Positions 13,301 to 25,300 of a stretch of DNA of 64,000 nt are shown one piece after another. How positions within the stretch are numbered: position 1 is the stretch's first letter; each line of letters opens with the position of its first letter. Below the pieces are notes generated by a model. It was given only the letters and a program-made list of their open reading frames with translations, was not told the DNA's origin and did not search any database. The DNA is taken from assembly GCA_028023455.1 (NCBI GenBank), contig JAQFVV010012416.1, positions 6,243,594 to 6,307,593 of the forward strand, given 5' to 3'. The position numbers were made by a program, and so were the translations under genes. The stretch comes from Epiperipatus broadwayi (lineage: Eukaryota; Onychophora; Udeonychophora; Euonychophora; Peripatidae).

Positions 13301-16300
13301 TATTGCTTTCTCCATTTCACTCAAATACAACAAAAATAAAATAGGTGACATAGGGCATCCTTGCCTTAATCCCACCCCATTTTTAACTTTAACTGATTCT
13401 ATATCCCCTAATTGATAAGTATAATAATTATTTTCATGTAATTTTTTAATAATATTTACTAAAGCTTCATCCATTCCCAAATTTGCTAACCTTACCCATA
13501 ATCTATTTCTATTTACTCTATCATATGCTTACCCTAGCTCCCTCTATTACATATTATTTAAACTAAATATATATCCCCTACAACTCTTTATTTATATATA
13601 TCTTTTTATTTTATTTTTTACACTTTAACTTTTATTATTATTATATAATTCTCATAAATTTATAATGTACTGCTTTATATGTTTTTATATATATATTCCC
13701 TACAACTTTATTTACATATATATATTTTTATTTTATATACTTTAACTTTTATTTTTATTCTTATACAATTCTCATAAATTTTTATTATACTGTTTTATAT
13801 TTAAATATTATGCTAAGTTTATTAATTTATTTATTTATTATTTTTCTGTTATTTAATATCTATAAATATACCCACATTTATACTCCTATTTAACCTAACC
13901 ATTTTTTATCATCCCCAACTCATTTATAAACAATTATCTCTTTACATATTTACCTCTATATATCTTATTTAATAACTATAACTATACCAATCTCATCCTA
14001 ATCCCAGAATCTGTATTAAATTCTGGTTTTATCTTTCTTATTAATATAGCTTCTTTTCTTTTCCTTTCTTTAATACTTTTTGTATGTAACTTCATTTTTA
14101 TTGAACTTTGTGTAAATTTGTGTCCTGTTTCTTTTGTATGTATATATATCGGTGATTTATTATCTGCCATATGTTGTTTTAATCTTGTTTTTATAGAATT
14201 TTTTGTTTCTCTCACATATTTGTTATCAATCCCACTATCTAGACATTGTTTGCATGTTATCACATATACTCCATTAATTATTTCTTTATTATATCCTATG
14301 TATTTGTTATCTATCAAATTTAATAGGTTTTCTCTTTTTTTATTAACTATTTTTGTATTAATTATTCTTGGTATCTTTTATTAATCTTCTTTATATAATT
14401 TTGTTAAACTTATTCACTATGATATTAATATTTGTTTTTATTCCTATATATCTAGTTTCACCTTTCTTTTTTCCTTCACTCTTTTCATTTTTATTTATCT
14501 TATACTCTATTTTCCAATACTTCTTTTAATTATATATACAGGGAAACCATTCATTTTTAACTCATTGATTATTAAATCTTTTTATTATAATCTTCTTTCC
14601 TTGAACAATACATTGCAGCCCTGTATATTCTTGAAAATATACAACTAATTTTATATTTCCTATCAATGTTGGAAAACCACTTGTTATTTTGTTACCAATA
14701 TTGTTCTTTTTATAAATACTTGTCTCAATACACCATTTTTTATCTATCAATTTCTTTTGAAACATTATATCCAGATATGCAATTTCATTATTCTCTTCCT
14801 TCTCAACTGTAAACTTTATATTCTCCTGTATCATGTGATGTTTAGTGGTTATAAACCAGCTTATTTGTCTTTGGCTTTTATTAAAAATCATGAAATAATC
14901 ATCTACATATCTGTTAAAAAACAAAGGAGCATTTTTATCTTGTGTTATATTTTTATCAAACTCATTCTTATAAATATTACTTAAAATTGCACTAAGAACT
15001 CCTCCCATTAACATTCCTTGTTTTTGCTTATAAAATTCTGTAATAAAATTCTGTATTATATTCAAAAACTACATCCTTTCAACATAATTCCATTAAATCT
15101 ACCAAAATATGAAAAGGTAATTTTATTGTTTTATTTTTATCCTTAATATATTTCTCTATAGCTAAATTTATCGTTCTACCTACATTTAAATTAGTATACA
15201 TAGAAATAATATCCATGTCTATAAACATTAACTTTCTGTATTCATATTTTTTAAATATGTTATTAATTTCATCTATTAAAATTTTATTATTTTTAATATT
15301 GGCATTTTAATAATAAAATTTTAATAGATGAAATTAATGACATATTTAAAAAATATGAATACAGAAACTTAACGTTTATAAAAATGGTTATTATTTCTAT
15401 GTATACTAATTTAAATGTAGGTAAAGCAATAAATTTAGCTATAGAGAAATATATTAAGGATAAAAATAAAACAATAAAATTACCTGTTCATATTTTGGTA
15501 GATTTAATGGAATTATGTTGCAAGGATGTAGTTTTTGAATATAATACAGAATTTTATAAGTAAAAACAAGGATTGTTAATGGGAGGAGCTCTTAGTGCAA
15601 TTTTAAGTAATATTTATATGAATGAGTTTAGTGAAAATATAACACAAAATAATTCTTTGAATGCATGACTCATCTAAAAACGAGAAGATTTGACATCACT
15701 CTAAATCGGCTACTTTTTATCCCACGTATACATATGATACGTCATTAGAAAGAAAATCAAAAGTTCTGTAAGATGGTGCCCTCTTCAGAGTTATTTTACA
15801 AGTAAAAAATCAATAAAAATGACCATATATGTCAAACAAAACCAAAGCACCGCCTCCTCACCAACTTTTCTTGAATCTTATTGGCTGTCCCACTTCTGTC
15901 AGAAAGGGAAATGGCTGCCAAAAAGTAAAAAGTTACGTTCGTTTTGATTTTTATTACGAAAATGATAAACGAATGTTTACAACATTTTAAACAATATTTG
16001 AATTGAATTACAAATTATTATTGATAAAATAATACTAAAAATCAAATTATTTTAGAAAAATAGTTAAGATATTACCAAGAATTATTTATTTATTGCTACA
16101 TATTGATCGTAACGTTAAAGTGAAAAAAAAAAGATTGCTGACGCAATCTTTTTTGGTTGGTTGAATAGCGGTTACTTTTATTTCACCGCAATTGAATATT
16201 TTTTAAATTATAAATCAAATTTTATTTTTGAAAAGATTTTCGTTTGCTTTCGTAATCTGACAATTCAGTAATATACTTTTTACAAACGAAACTAACGTAT

Positions 16301-19300
16301 TTATATTATTAAAAGTGATCTATTTTAACAATAGATTTTGTTAAAGTTGTGAGTTGGCCAATTACAAGTTTTGATTTTTAACTCATTCGGCCAATTATAT
16401 AATCATCGTTCAAAGGGATAAAAATGCTCCTTTGTTTTTTAACAGATATGTAAATGATTATTTCATGATTTTTAATAAAAGCCAAAGACAAATAAGCTGG
16501 TTTATTAATGATATTAATAAAATAGAGGAAAATATAAAATTTACAGTTGAGAAGGAAGAGAATAATGAAATTGCATGTCTGGATATAATGTTTCAAAAGA
16601 AATTGATAGATAAAAAATGGTGTATTGAGACAAGTATTTATAAAAAGAACAATATTGGTAACAAAATAACAAGTTGGTTTTCCAACATTGATAGGAAATA
16701 TAAAATTAGTTGTATATATTCAAGAATATACAGGGCTGCAATGTATTGTTCAAGGAAAGAAGATTATAATAAACAAAAAGATTTAATAATCATTGAGTTA
16801 AAAATAAATGGTTTCCCTGTATATATAATTAAAAGAAATATTGGAAAAATAGAGTATAAGATAAATAAAAATGAAAAGAGTGAAGGAAAAAAGAAAGGTG
16901 AAAATAGATATATAAAAATAAAAACAAATAATAATATCATAGTGAATAAGTTTAACAAAATTATAAAAAAGATTAATAAAAGATACAAAAGAATAATTAA
17001 TACAAAAATAGTTAATAAAAAAAGAGAAAACCTATTAAATTTGATAGATAACAAATACATAGGATATAATAATGAAATAATTAATGGAGTATATGTGATA
17101 AAATGTGAACAATGTCTAGATAGTGGGATTGATAACAAATATGTGGGAGAAACAAAAAATTCTATAAAAACAAGATTAAAACAACATATGGCAGATAATA
17201 AATCACCGATATATATACATACAAAAGAAACAGGACACAAATTTACACAAAGTTCAATAAAAATGAAGTTACATATGAAAAGTATTAAAGAAAGGAAAAT
17301 AAAGAAGCTATATTAATAAGAAAGATAAAACCAGAATTTAATAGAGATTCTGGGATTAGGATGAGATTGGTATAGTTATAGTTATTAAATAAGATATATA
17401 GAGGTAAATATGTAAAGAGATAATTGTTTATTAATGAGTTGGGGATGATAAAAAATGGTTAGGTTAAATAGGAGTATAAATGTGGGTATATTTATAGATA
17501 TTAAATAATAGAAAAATAATAAATAAATAAATTAATAAACTTAGCATAATATTCAAATATAAAACAGTATAATAAAAATTTATGAGAATTGTATAAGAAT
17601 AATAACAAAATTAAAGTATATAAAATAAAAAAAATATATATGTAAATAAAGTTGTAGGGAATATATATATAAAAACATATAAAGCAGTATAATAAAAATT
17701 TATGGGAATTATATAATAATAATAAAAGTTAAAGTGTAAAAAATAAAATAAAAATATATATATAAATAAAGAGTTGTAGGGGATATATATTTAGTTTAAA
17801 TAATATGTAATAGAGGGAACTAGGGTGGAGAGAGCAATAGAAAGTCTTGCAAGAGAGATAGAGATACCGTTAATAGGTGGCAAGAAAGTATATACGTTGT
17901 CGGGTCTTTTTTTTTTGCAGATTATGTATTTTTGTGTGCAGAAAGAAAAGAAGATATGGAAGTTATGCTGAGGACATGCTCAAGGGTGGGTAAAGATATG
18001 GGGATTAAATTTAGTGAAGAAAAATCAAATAAAATGATGATGAATACTGGGGAAAGAGAAGACAAAGATTTTTTATTGGGGATATAAAGTTAAGTGTGGT
18101 GAATAGATATAGTTATTTGGGAATCATCTTGAGTAATAAGAAAAATTGCTTGGATGAATGGGAGAAAAAATTGATAAATGAAGCAAAGAAAAGAAAGTGA
18201 TTGATAAAGAAATTAACAGTCTTTTCATATAATAAATATGATGTAGCTAGAATTGTATGGAAGGGAATGGCAGTAGCAGGGTTAACATACGGCAATGATG
18301 CATTATGTGTTAGTAAAGGGATATTAGATTGCTTAGAAAAAGTACAAAGGGAAGTAGGAAGACATGCATTAGATGCTGAGGTGTGGACAGCAAAGGAGGC
18401 AATTCAAGGAGAAATGGGATGGTCAAGTTTTTATGAGGGATGCAAAAAGCAAATTGAAAATGTTCGGTAGATTGCAGTTTATGGATAATAAAAGAATAGC
18501 CAAAATAGTATTTAATTGGGTTACAAGTAAAGGACAGGCAACAAGATGGGTGAGAAAGGTAATGTGGTATGCAGAAGATTTGGATAAAGAAGTTATGTCA
18601 GTATACTTGTACAAATGGTGGGATGATTGTGTTAGGAGGATTGTTGAGTGTTATAGTGCTAAGGAGTGGGATAGAAGAATAGATGCATTAAGAAAGAATA
18701 GGGAGTTGGAGAGATGGAGAACTAGTATGGAGAGTAAAACAAGTTTAAATATATATAGAAGTAAACAGAACATTGGGTGTGAGTTAATTTATGATAATAG
18801 TAAGGAAAGTAGTTTATTGTTTAAGGCTCGAACGGGACCTTTAGCAACAAGGGAATATACATATAAATGGAAAAATATGAGTGATTTAGTCTGCAAGTTG
18901 TGTAAGGAAGGCATAGAAAATATTGGGCATCTGTTACTTCAATGTAAATGCTTGGAAGCAGAAAGGGTACAAATAATGAAGTTATGGAAGATTAAATATG
19001 AACAAAGTGATTATAAAGAAAGTGAGTTATTGGTTTTTATGCTAGATTTGGGAAAAGATAAGGGGGATTTAGATATGAAGGTCATGGGGTTGACAAAGAT
19101 TATGTTGTGGAAATGGGATGGAGCAGATTATGGGAAAACTTAGGGTGGGCAATGGAAAAGAAAGGTAAAGTGGCTAACAGGTTTCTCTGAGCATAGCTGC
19201 TGAGAGATTTCTGACTCCGTTTAAGAAGTCACAGTGCATCACATCACATCTGGGCATAATTGTTGAGATATTCTTGATTTCGTTTAAGGAGAAGCCACAA

Positions 19301-22300
19301 TACATCACATCACATCACATCACATTGAAAAAAATGATTTTTTTATTTAGAAGATCAAAATAAACATGGTAAGTTTAAAGATTATAATATTTATAGATTT
19401 TAAATATTCAGAAATAATAATAAATATAAAATATTATTTTTAAAAGAAGAATGAGTAAGGAATTAATAAATATATGATTTTAAATTAAAAGAATTTTAGT
19501 TACTAATCATAAAGTTTAAGTTTATGAAGAATAGAGATAATTAGCAGATTGTTAATAATAATAAAATAGATAATATATTTAGATTAATAGTTGTCCTTGA
19601 ATGTATATATGTATAAAGTTAGGAATACACATGCATAATTTATATTTATTTTCTATTTATGTTGTACATTTTATTTTATATTAATTGTTTTATTTGGGTT
19701 TGATTATTTATTTGTTTTGTTTTTTTTAATATATATATATATTTTATGTTGTTTTTAGTTTTTTATTGTTTAAATTTTTTTATGGTGTTATTATATAGTT
19801 ATGTTTTTTATTTTATTTTGTTCATTATATCATAGCTCTGAAGAAGACTGCAGGTCAGTCGAAACATAAAGTGTATATACAAATAAAGAGTTTTGCTAAA
19901 AAGTGTTTGAAGCGGTTTGGATAAATTGTATTTATAGGATATTACAGCAAACATAAAGAAAAGTGTGATTTTGATAATATTTATGAACAATTAAACTACC
20001 TAATCAAATTAAAGCCGGCCCTGTAATGTTACATTTTATGTGTGTATCTGTATAAAAAAAAAGTTTGACATTGTTTATAGCAAAAAAAAAAAAGTTAACT
20101 AAAAACTATCCCAAAAATATAGTAAAATTAAAGCCAGTTGACCATAAACTAACCATAACAACATCAAAAAAAACAAACAATTAAACTACCTAATCAAATT
20201 AAACCTGGCCCTGTAATGTTACAGTTTAATTATATATAATAAAAAAAAGTTTGACAATGTTTCTAAAAAAAAAGTTGACCAAAAACTAACCGTAAAATAT
20301 AGTAAAATTAAAGCCAGCCCAGTAATGTACATTTTATGTGATTTTGCAAAGAAACAACGCCATCAAGCAGCGTGCACAGCTAAAGGATGAATACCAGTTT
20401 CACTTATTCAACAATCTTCTAAGATTTTCTTTCTCCTATAGTTTAACAAAAAGGAAAATTATAGAGCAAAGAAGATTTTTGAGGAAGTTTGAAGGATTGT
20501 AAAAATTAAATGTAAAAAAAAATAAAACATTTAATAAATATTAAATAATAACTAATAATTACCAGAAAGCAAAGTTCTGTTTAAGTAATATATATATATA
20601 TAAATTAGCTTCAGATTCATGGTCAATAAAACATGAACATTTTTAACCATTCTCATCAGATTTAGCTTTTTTTTTTTTTAATGAGCCACCATTTGAACAT
20701 TTTAACTTCTAATATTGGTTGGTAAATGGATGTCAAGTCTTGGTTGGAGAATGAACAAGGATGGAAATTTTCTTATTGCATGTTAATTAGTAGTTAAGTA
20801 TTGGATTTTTTGGAGAGTCGTTATTCTTGGATATTTCATTTATTAAAAATTCAGTCCATTATGTATCAGGACATGAAGTAGTTGCAAATATTTGGCAGCA
20901 GTATTTACAAAGATAAAACATTAAATGCAGAGGGGGAAAGGCCTTCACTTAGACATCAGTCCTGACCAATTGGAAGATCAGATGTGAATTCCAATAATTT
21001 TTGGGACAACTTACATTGGTGATGATGAATTTCTTAGCTCAGAGAGTAACAAAGCTCAGTAGTGATAGTAACAGTATTTATTCAGGATTAATCACAATTT
21101 TGTTGAGATAGCAAACTTTGTTGAGTTCTCTGATGTTTGCAAACATTTTTATATATAGAGTGCAATAAAAGCTTTATAGTATATGAATGAAACTTTGTCT
21201 GTTGCCTTTTCTGAGTAAATACTCTGCAATGGTTTTCTAGTAAGGTAATGTATAGTTATTGTTTTTTCAACTGATCCCAGTATTTTCTTTGGTCTGTTTT
21301 ACTCTCAGTTCTCTCATTTATCAGACTTGAATGGAATTACTGAACAACTTGTAAAACGTATTTTGTAATTGCCCCCAATATTGCTTGAATTATAGATCCA
21401 GGTAATTGCTGAAAGATTATATATTCCAAGGTACATTAAAAGTTTTTATTATTACTTTAGTATTGAATACCTGACTACATTGTATATTATCATGACCACA
21501 TAAAAAGGCTATCACAATCCAATCCTATTTTGTTGTTGATATAATTGATTTATTCTTTAGAAGTATTTTATTCACATGCAATGATGTCTAATGAGTTCCA
21601 CTTCATTTGAATAATTATTTTTGAGATGGACAATTTATAGTTGAACAATATCATAGAGAGATATGCAATATTTTTATTCTTTATATATATATATATATAT
21701 AAATAATATGAATCACAACTTAATATATATAATAAACAAATAAATAAATCACAGTAAGATTTAAGTTTTAAAAAATCATTAAATAAAACATAGTTGATAA
21801 AGATTACATGATAGTGTTTTTGCAATTAGTTCATCATTTAATGATTTTTAAAACTTAAAAAAAAAAGCAAACCCTGCATTTGTTTATTAAATATATATAT
21901 ATATTGTATTGAGAACTTATCTCTAATCATAAACCGAAGTTTTAATTCAGAAAAGCTCTTAAATCTACTATTCATATATACAAAATTTTATCCATTTGAG
22001 ATGAATAAATAATTATACAGGTCTGTCATGGATAAGGATGCCACTTCGCAAGGAGAGAATGCAAATACATTCACAGTAATTCAAATAACCAGTCACAGCC
22101 CTCTCTATACTCAGTTAAGAATCTGTTTCTTTTAAGTTAAAAATGAACTGTTCGACAAGATCAAAATGGCACATGATAAATAAATTTATATAATTTATTC
22201 ATTATCATTTAATAAACGATTGCACCCAACATGTATATACATAAAAAAAAAAAAACAGGATAATAATTAACACACACACACACAGATATTTACAAATATT

Positions 22301-25300
22301 TTGTAAATTTATTATAAATCTTTAACAAATATTCTATAATATAGAAAATCATACTGGTAAGTGTACAAAATGATATATTCAAATCAAATGATGTTTCAGA
22401 CACAGTTAGACCTTAATAATAGACAAATCATCAAAAAATCCAGAAACTGGATATTCGAGCCTAATTATATAGACTTTCTCATCAAATTTAACCTCTCCTC
22501 ATTACCTACCAGTCACTTTCTGGTGTGGAGGAGAGGCTTCACAAACCTTGATCCTCTATGTAAATTATGTCAAACAAGACGATTAAACTCTAAATCACCT
22601 GTTTTACACTTTCCCTTTCTTGCTCCTTTGCAATCCCTAATTGTGAATGTGTGTCTTCTGAGATAAGGGATGTGTTATCTATCAAGAGAGCCATCAAAAA
22701 TGGCACTTTCTCCATCATTAGACTTGCTATCTTCTTGATTTTCTCAGTTTGGCTCACGAGATGTAAATTTTTTTTTCTCCCATACCAACCACAACATTGG
22801 CCAAGTCTACGCTGACATAATTGGCAGGATCAAGGATAGAGACAAGCTGCTGATATCTCACTCGTTGTTTAGGGGCACCTAGTCTAATTTCACTTTAAAC
22901 AAGGGACTAAACACCATGCTTAATATAGACTTTTCTTTGCCTCAAGTATATCTTTTATAAACAATGGTAATAGCTATTGTTTATAATAATTCTATGTAAA
23001 TTTTGAGAATTTCATGTATAATTTATTTCTTTTAATAATAAAAAAAAAAATCTATAATAATGATAATGTTACTCGTGATTACTACATATGTATAAAATGA
23101 CAGTTAACAGCATAAAAGGAAATAAGCTAATAACTTTATTACTTATTATTATTAGGCCTTTCTAGAAAATAAATTAAATCCTACTGCAATATTTTTTTAA
23201 AGATACATATGGTTATACAAAAGGAAATATTCTTACTTTAAAACAAGGGAATTATCTATCCTAAGGTCATTTAATCTATTTAACTATTCTGGTGTTCCAA
23301 AGCATTTATTTTTTCCTTTTTTGCCCTTCAAATTCACAATTCTAGAGGAGCAGTACTTCGTGCTTCCTAAATAGAGTTTCTTTTTGTTAAACCGAACAAA
23401 AACTTTTTCGATAGAATATAGACTCCCATATATTTACATTGAAATCTTAATAGCACACTGATCAAATCTTTTAAATAACAATTTGCAACAAAAAAAACAA
23501 ACCATAATGATTAAATAAATGAAAAATATATTTTTAATAAATCATTGATGATCCCTATAAGTAGCTATTTAATTGAGGGTGGCAACAGATTTAAACCCCC
23601 AGGTAAGTAATAATTTTAAGGCAGCTTCTTGGATCTCATTTCATGATTATACTTTTTATAGGGCATTACTTCCACTGATTTGACCGCAGACAGTTCCACA
23701 TGGCTCAGGATTTAGGTGGGCGTATGTTAAATTTAACCCGCTATGATTTTATTTTCCATTTCTTCAAATTTTGAAAACAATCACAGTTCAATTTCACAAA
23801 CGATTTTTTTTCCCCCCAAAATTACCCCAGTAATGCTCTTCCAAAGCTTAACTAAGAATCACTTATATCCAGACAAGTGTATTAAATAAAGTTCTATCTT
23901 ATTTTAAACAACAAAATGCTTTGCAGCCTTTATTCTCACAGGCCAGCTGCTCAACTTGAACTGAAACTAATTACCACCAAACTTTTATCTTTTAATTATT
24001 ACTATGTGGTTTTAAATTCGTTTCACCCCCCTCCCTCTATAATTATATCTATTTAGTTTAAAGTTTTGTTAGCTATAATAAGAAAAGTTAATTAACATTC
24101 TTCAATTTCAATTTGTGGATAAGCATTGGAATTTATATGATTCTATTAACATAAATTCCTTTCTCTTATCTAATTATATCAACAAAATTTATAATGACAA
24201 TACTCAACCATCCATATAAAATATTTTGTTTGTAATTGTAATCAACGTTCACATATGTTTATTAGATTAACATAACTGAAATAATTAAGGATTTTAATTA
24301 AAATATTTGTTAATCTTATTCTACCAATTTTTTTTTAATAAAATGTAAACAAAAAAAAATTATGAATATTATAATGCAGAATGCCTCTTGGTTGTTCCAT
24401 TACAAACTGTTCTTTTATCTGTTATATTTATTTTTATATTTTATTGTCTTGCTTGACATGCTTGATGGACTTACTAGATAGGTATTTGGTACATTATATA
24501 TATATAATAAATATTGTTTTTTTGATATATTTTAATATATAATAATGTATGTATGGTTTTAGTTTTTTAAAATAAGTTTTTTGTGAAATAATTTTTTTAG
24601 TATTTTTTATAGAAAGTTTTGTAAATATATATATATATTTTATACAAAGTTTTTAAAGATTTTTAGCCTATAGGAATTAGTTTTGTTATCTGATACGTAA
24701 CTGTCTGTAATATTTTAGCGCTTAATTTCTGTAAGAAGCCATTATAGAAGTAATTCTGTGTTTTTATTATGTTTTTATTTTTCCTTTAGTTAGTTTGTAT
24801 ATATATATTATTTCATATTCTAAGAATCAAAAGGGTAAATCCTAAGTCATACCAATTAAAACCATCCAATATCCATTACTAATGTTATTTTATTTTTGTA
24901 ACTATTTGATGATTCTGGTGATGGGGATCTTGATTGGGTCCCCTCTTGTATATGGTCATTAATAAGTTTCTATTCACACTTGTTTAATGGCTTCAGTGTG
25001 AACTCTCAGAAACTGTCCTAAATTTTGAATTGAACTTTTTTCCTCGGCTTTTTCTCTACCTACCAGATTAAATTCATCATCACCTACTTAATCTTTCACC
25101 CATCTATAATTTATGCACTTTCTAGCTATCAAAATGTATAGCATTCTTCTTTTAGCCATTGCTGCTCTATTGGCCTTTACATCCTTTTTCTTGTGAACTT
25201 ATTTTCATATCAATTCTTTTCATATTGTTTTTCTGTATCAACATATTTAATGTCATTAATATAGCTATACACCATCATAAGGAATTGGATTTATGCATAT

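Larger units (their letters stand above)
11471..19984. mobile_element. Inverted duplication of a Penelope-like element with 13-bp target duplication
   Basis: The left arm (11471 to about 15303) and right arm (about 15304 to 19936) are inverted copies, alignable by eye at roughly 90-95% identity. They meet head to head at about 15303. Each arm reads outward: RT, GIY-YIG endonuclease, AT-rich spacer, LINE fragment, AT-rich spacer, and a hammerhead-like motif near the outer end. The right arm is longer because of a 765-bp insertion (15653-16417). Flanks carry GAACAATTAAACT at 11458-11470 and 19985-19997. A 48-bp tail (19937-19984) lies outside the inverted repeat on the right only. PLEs are known for such inverted, tailed structures; here the LINE piece is in both arms and so predates the duplication. 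Confidence 0.88.
10107..20395. mobile_element. DNA transposon with 8-bp target duplication, carrying nested elements
   Basis: The left end GGTATTAATCCTTTAGCC (10107-10124) and the reverse complement of the right end, GGTATTCATCCTTTAGC, are near-identical terminal inverted repeats. Similarity continues inward (CTTGATGGCGTT and ATCACATAAAA on both sides). The flanks carry a perfect 8-bp duplication AGTTTCAC (10099-10106 and 20396-20403). The 8-bp duplication suggests a hAT, Merlin or P type, but the terminal sequence matches none that I know. Inside are a 113-codon frame, arrays of AT-rich tandem repeats, and a large PLE insertion at 11471-19984. Without that insertion the element would be about 1.8 kb. 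A third copy of the end sequence occurs at 10906-10923. The element lies in the 22-kb cdc37 intron. Confidence 0.82.

Noticed and set aside
16764-17240. 158-codon frame opposite the PLE endonuclease (and the similar 88-codon frame at 14118-14384 plus)
   Set aside because: Antisense shadows of the PLE frame; the hydrophobic Leu/Ile-rich translations come from Lys/Asn codons read backwards.
20650-20660. Other CTGATGA matches (minus strand here and near 26385)
   Set aside because: No stem II plus GAAA follows; chance matches of seven bases.
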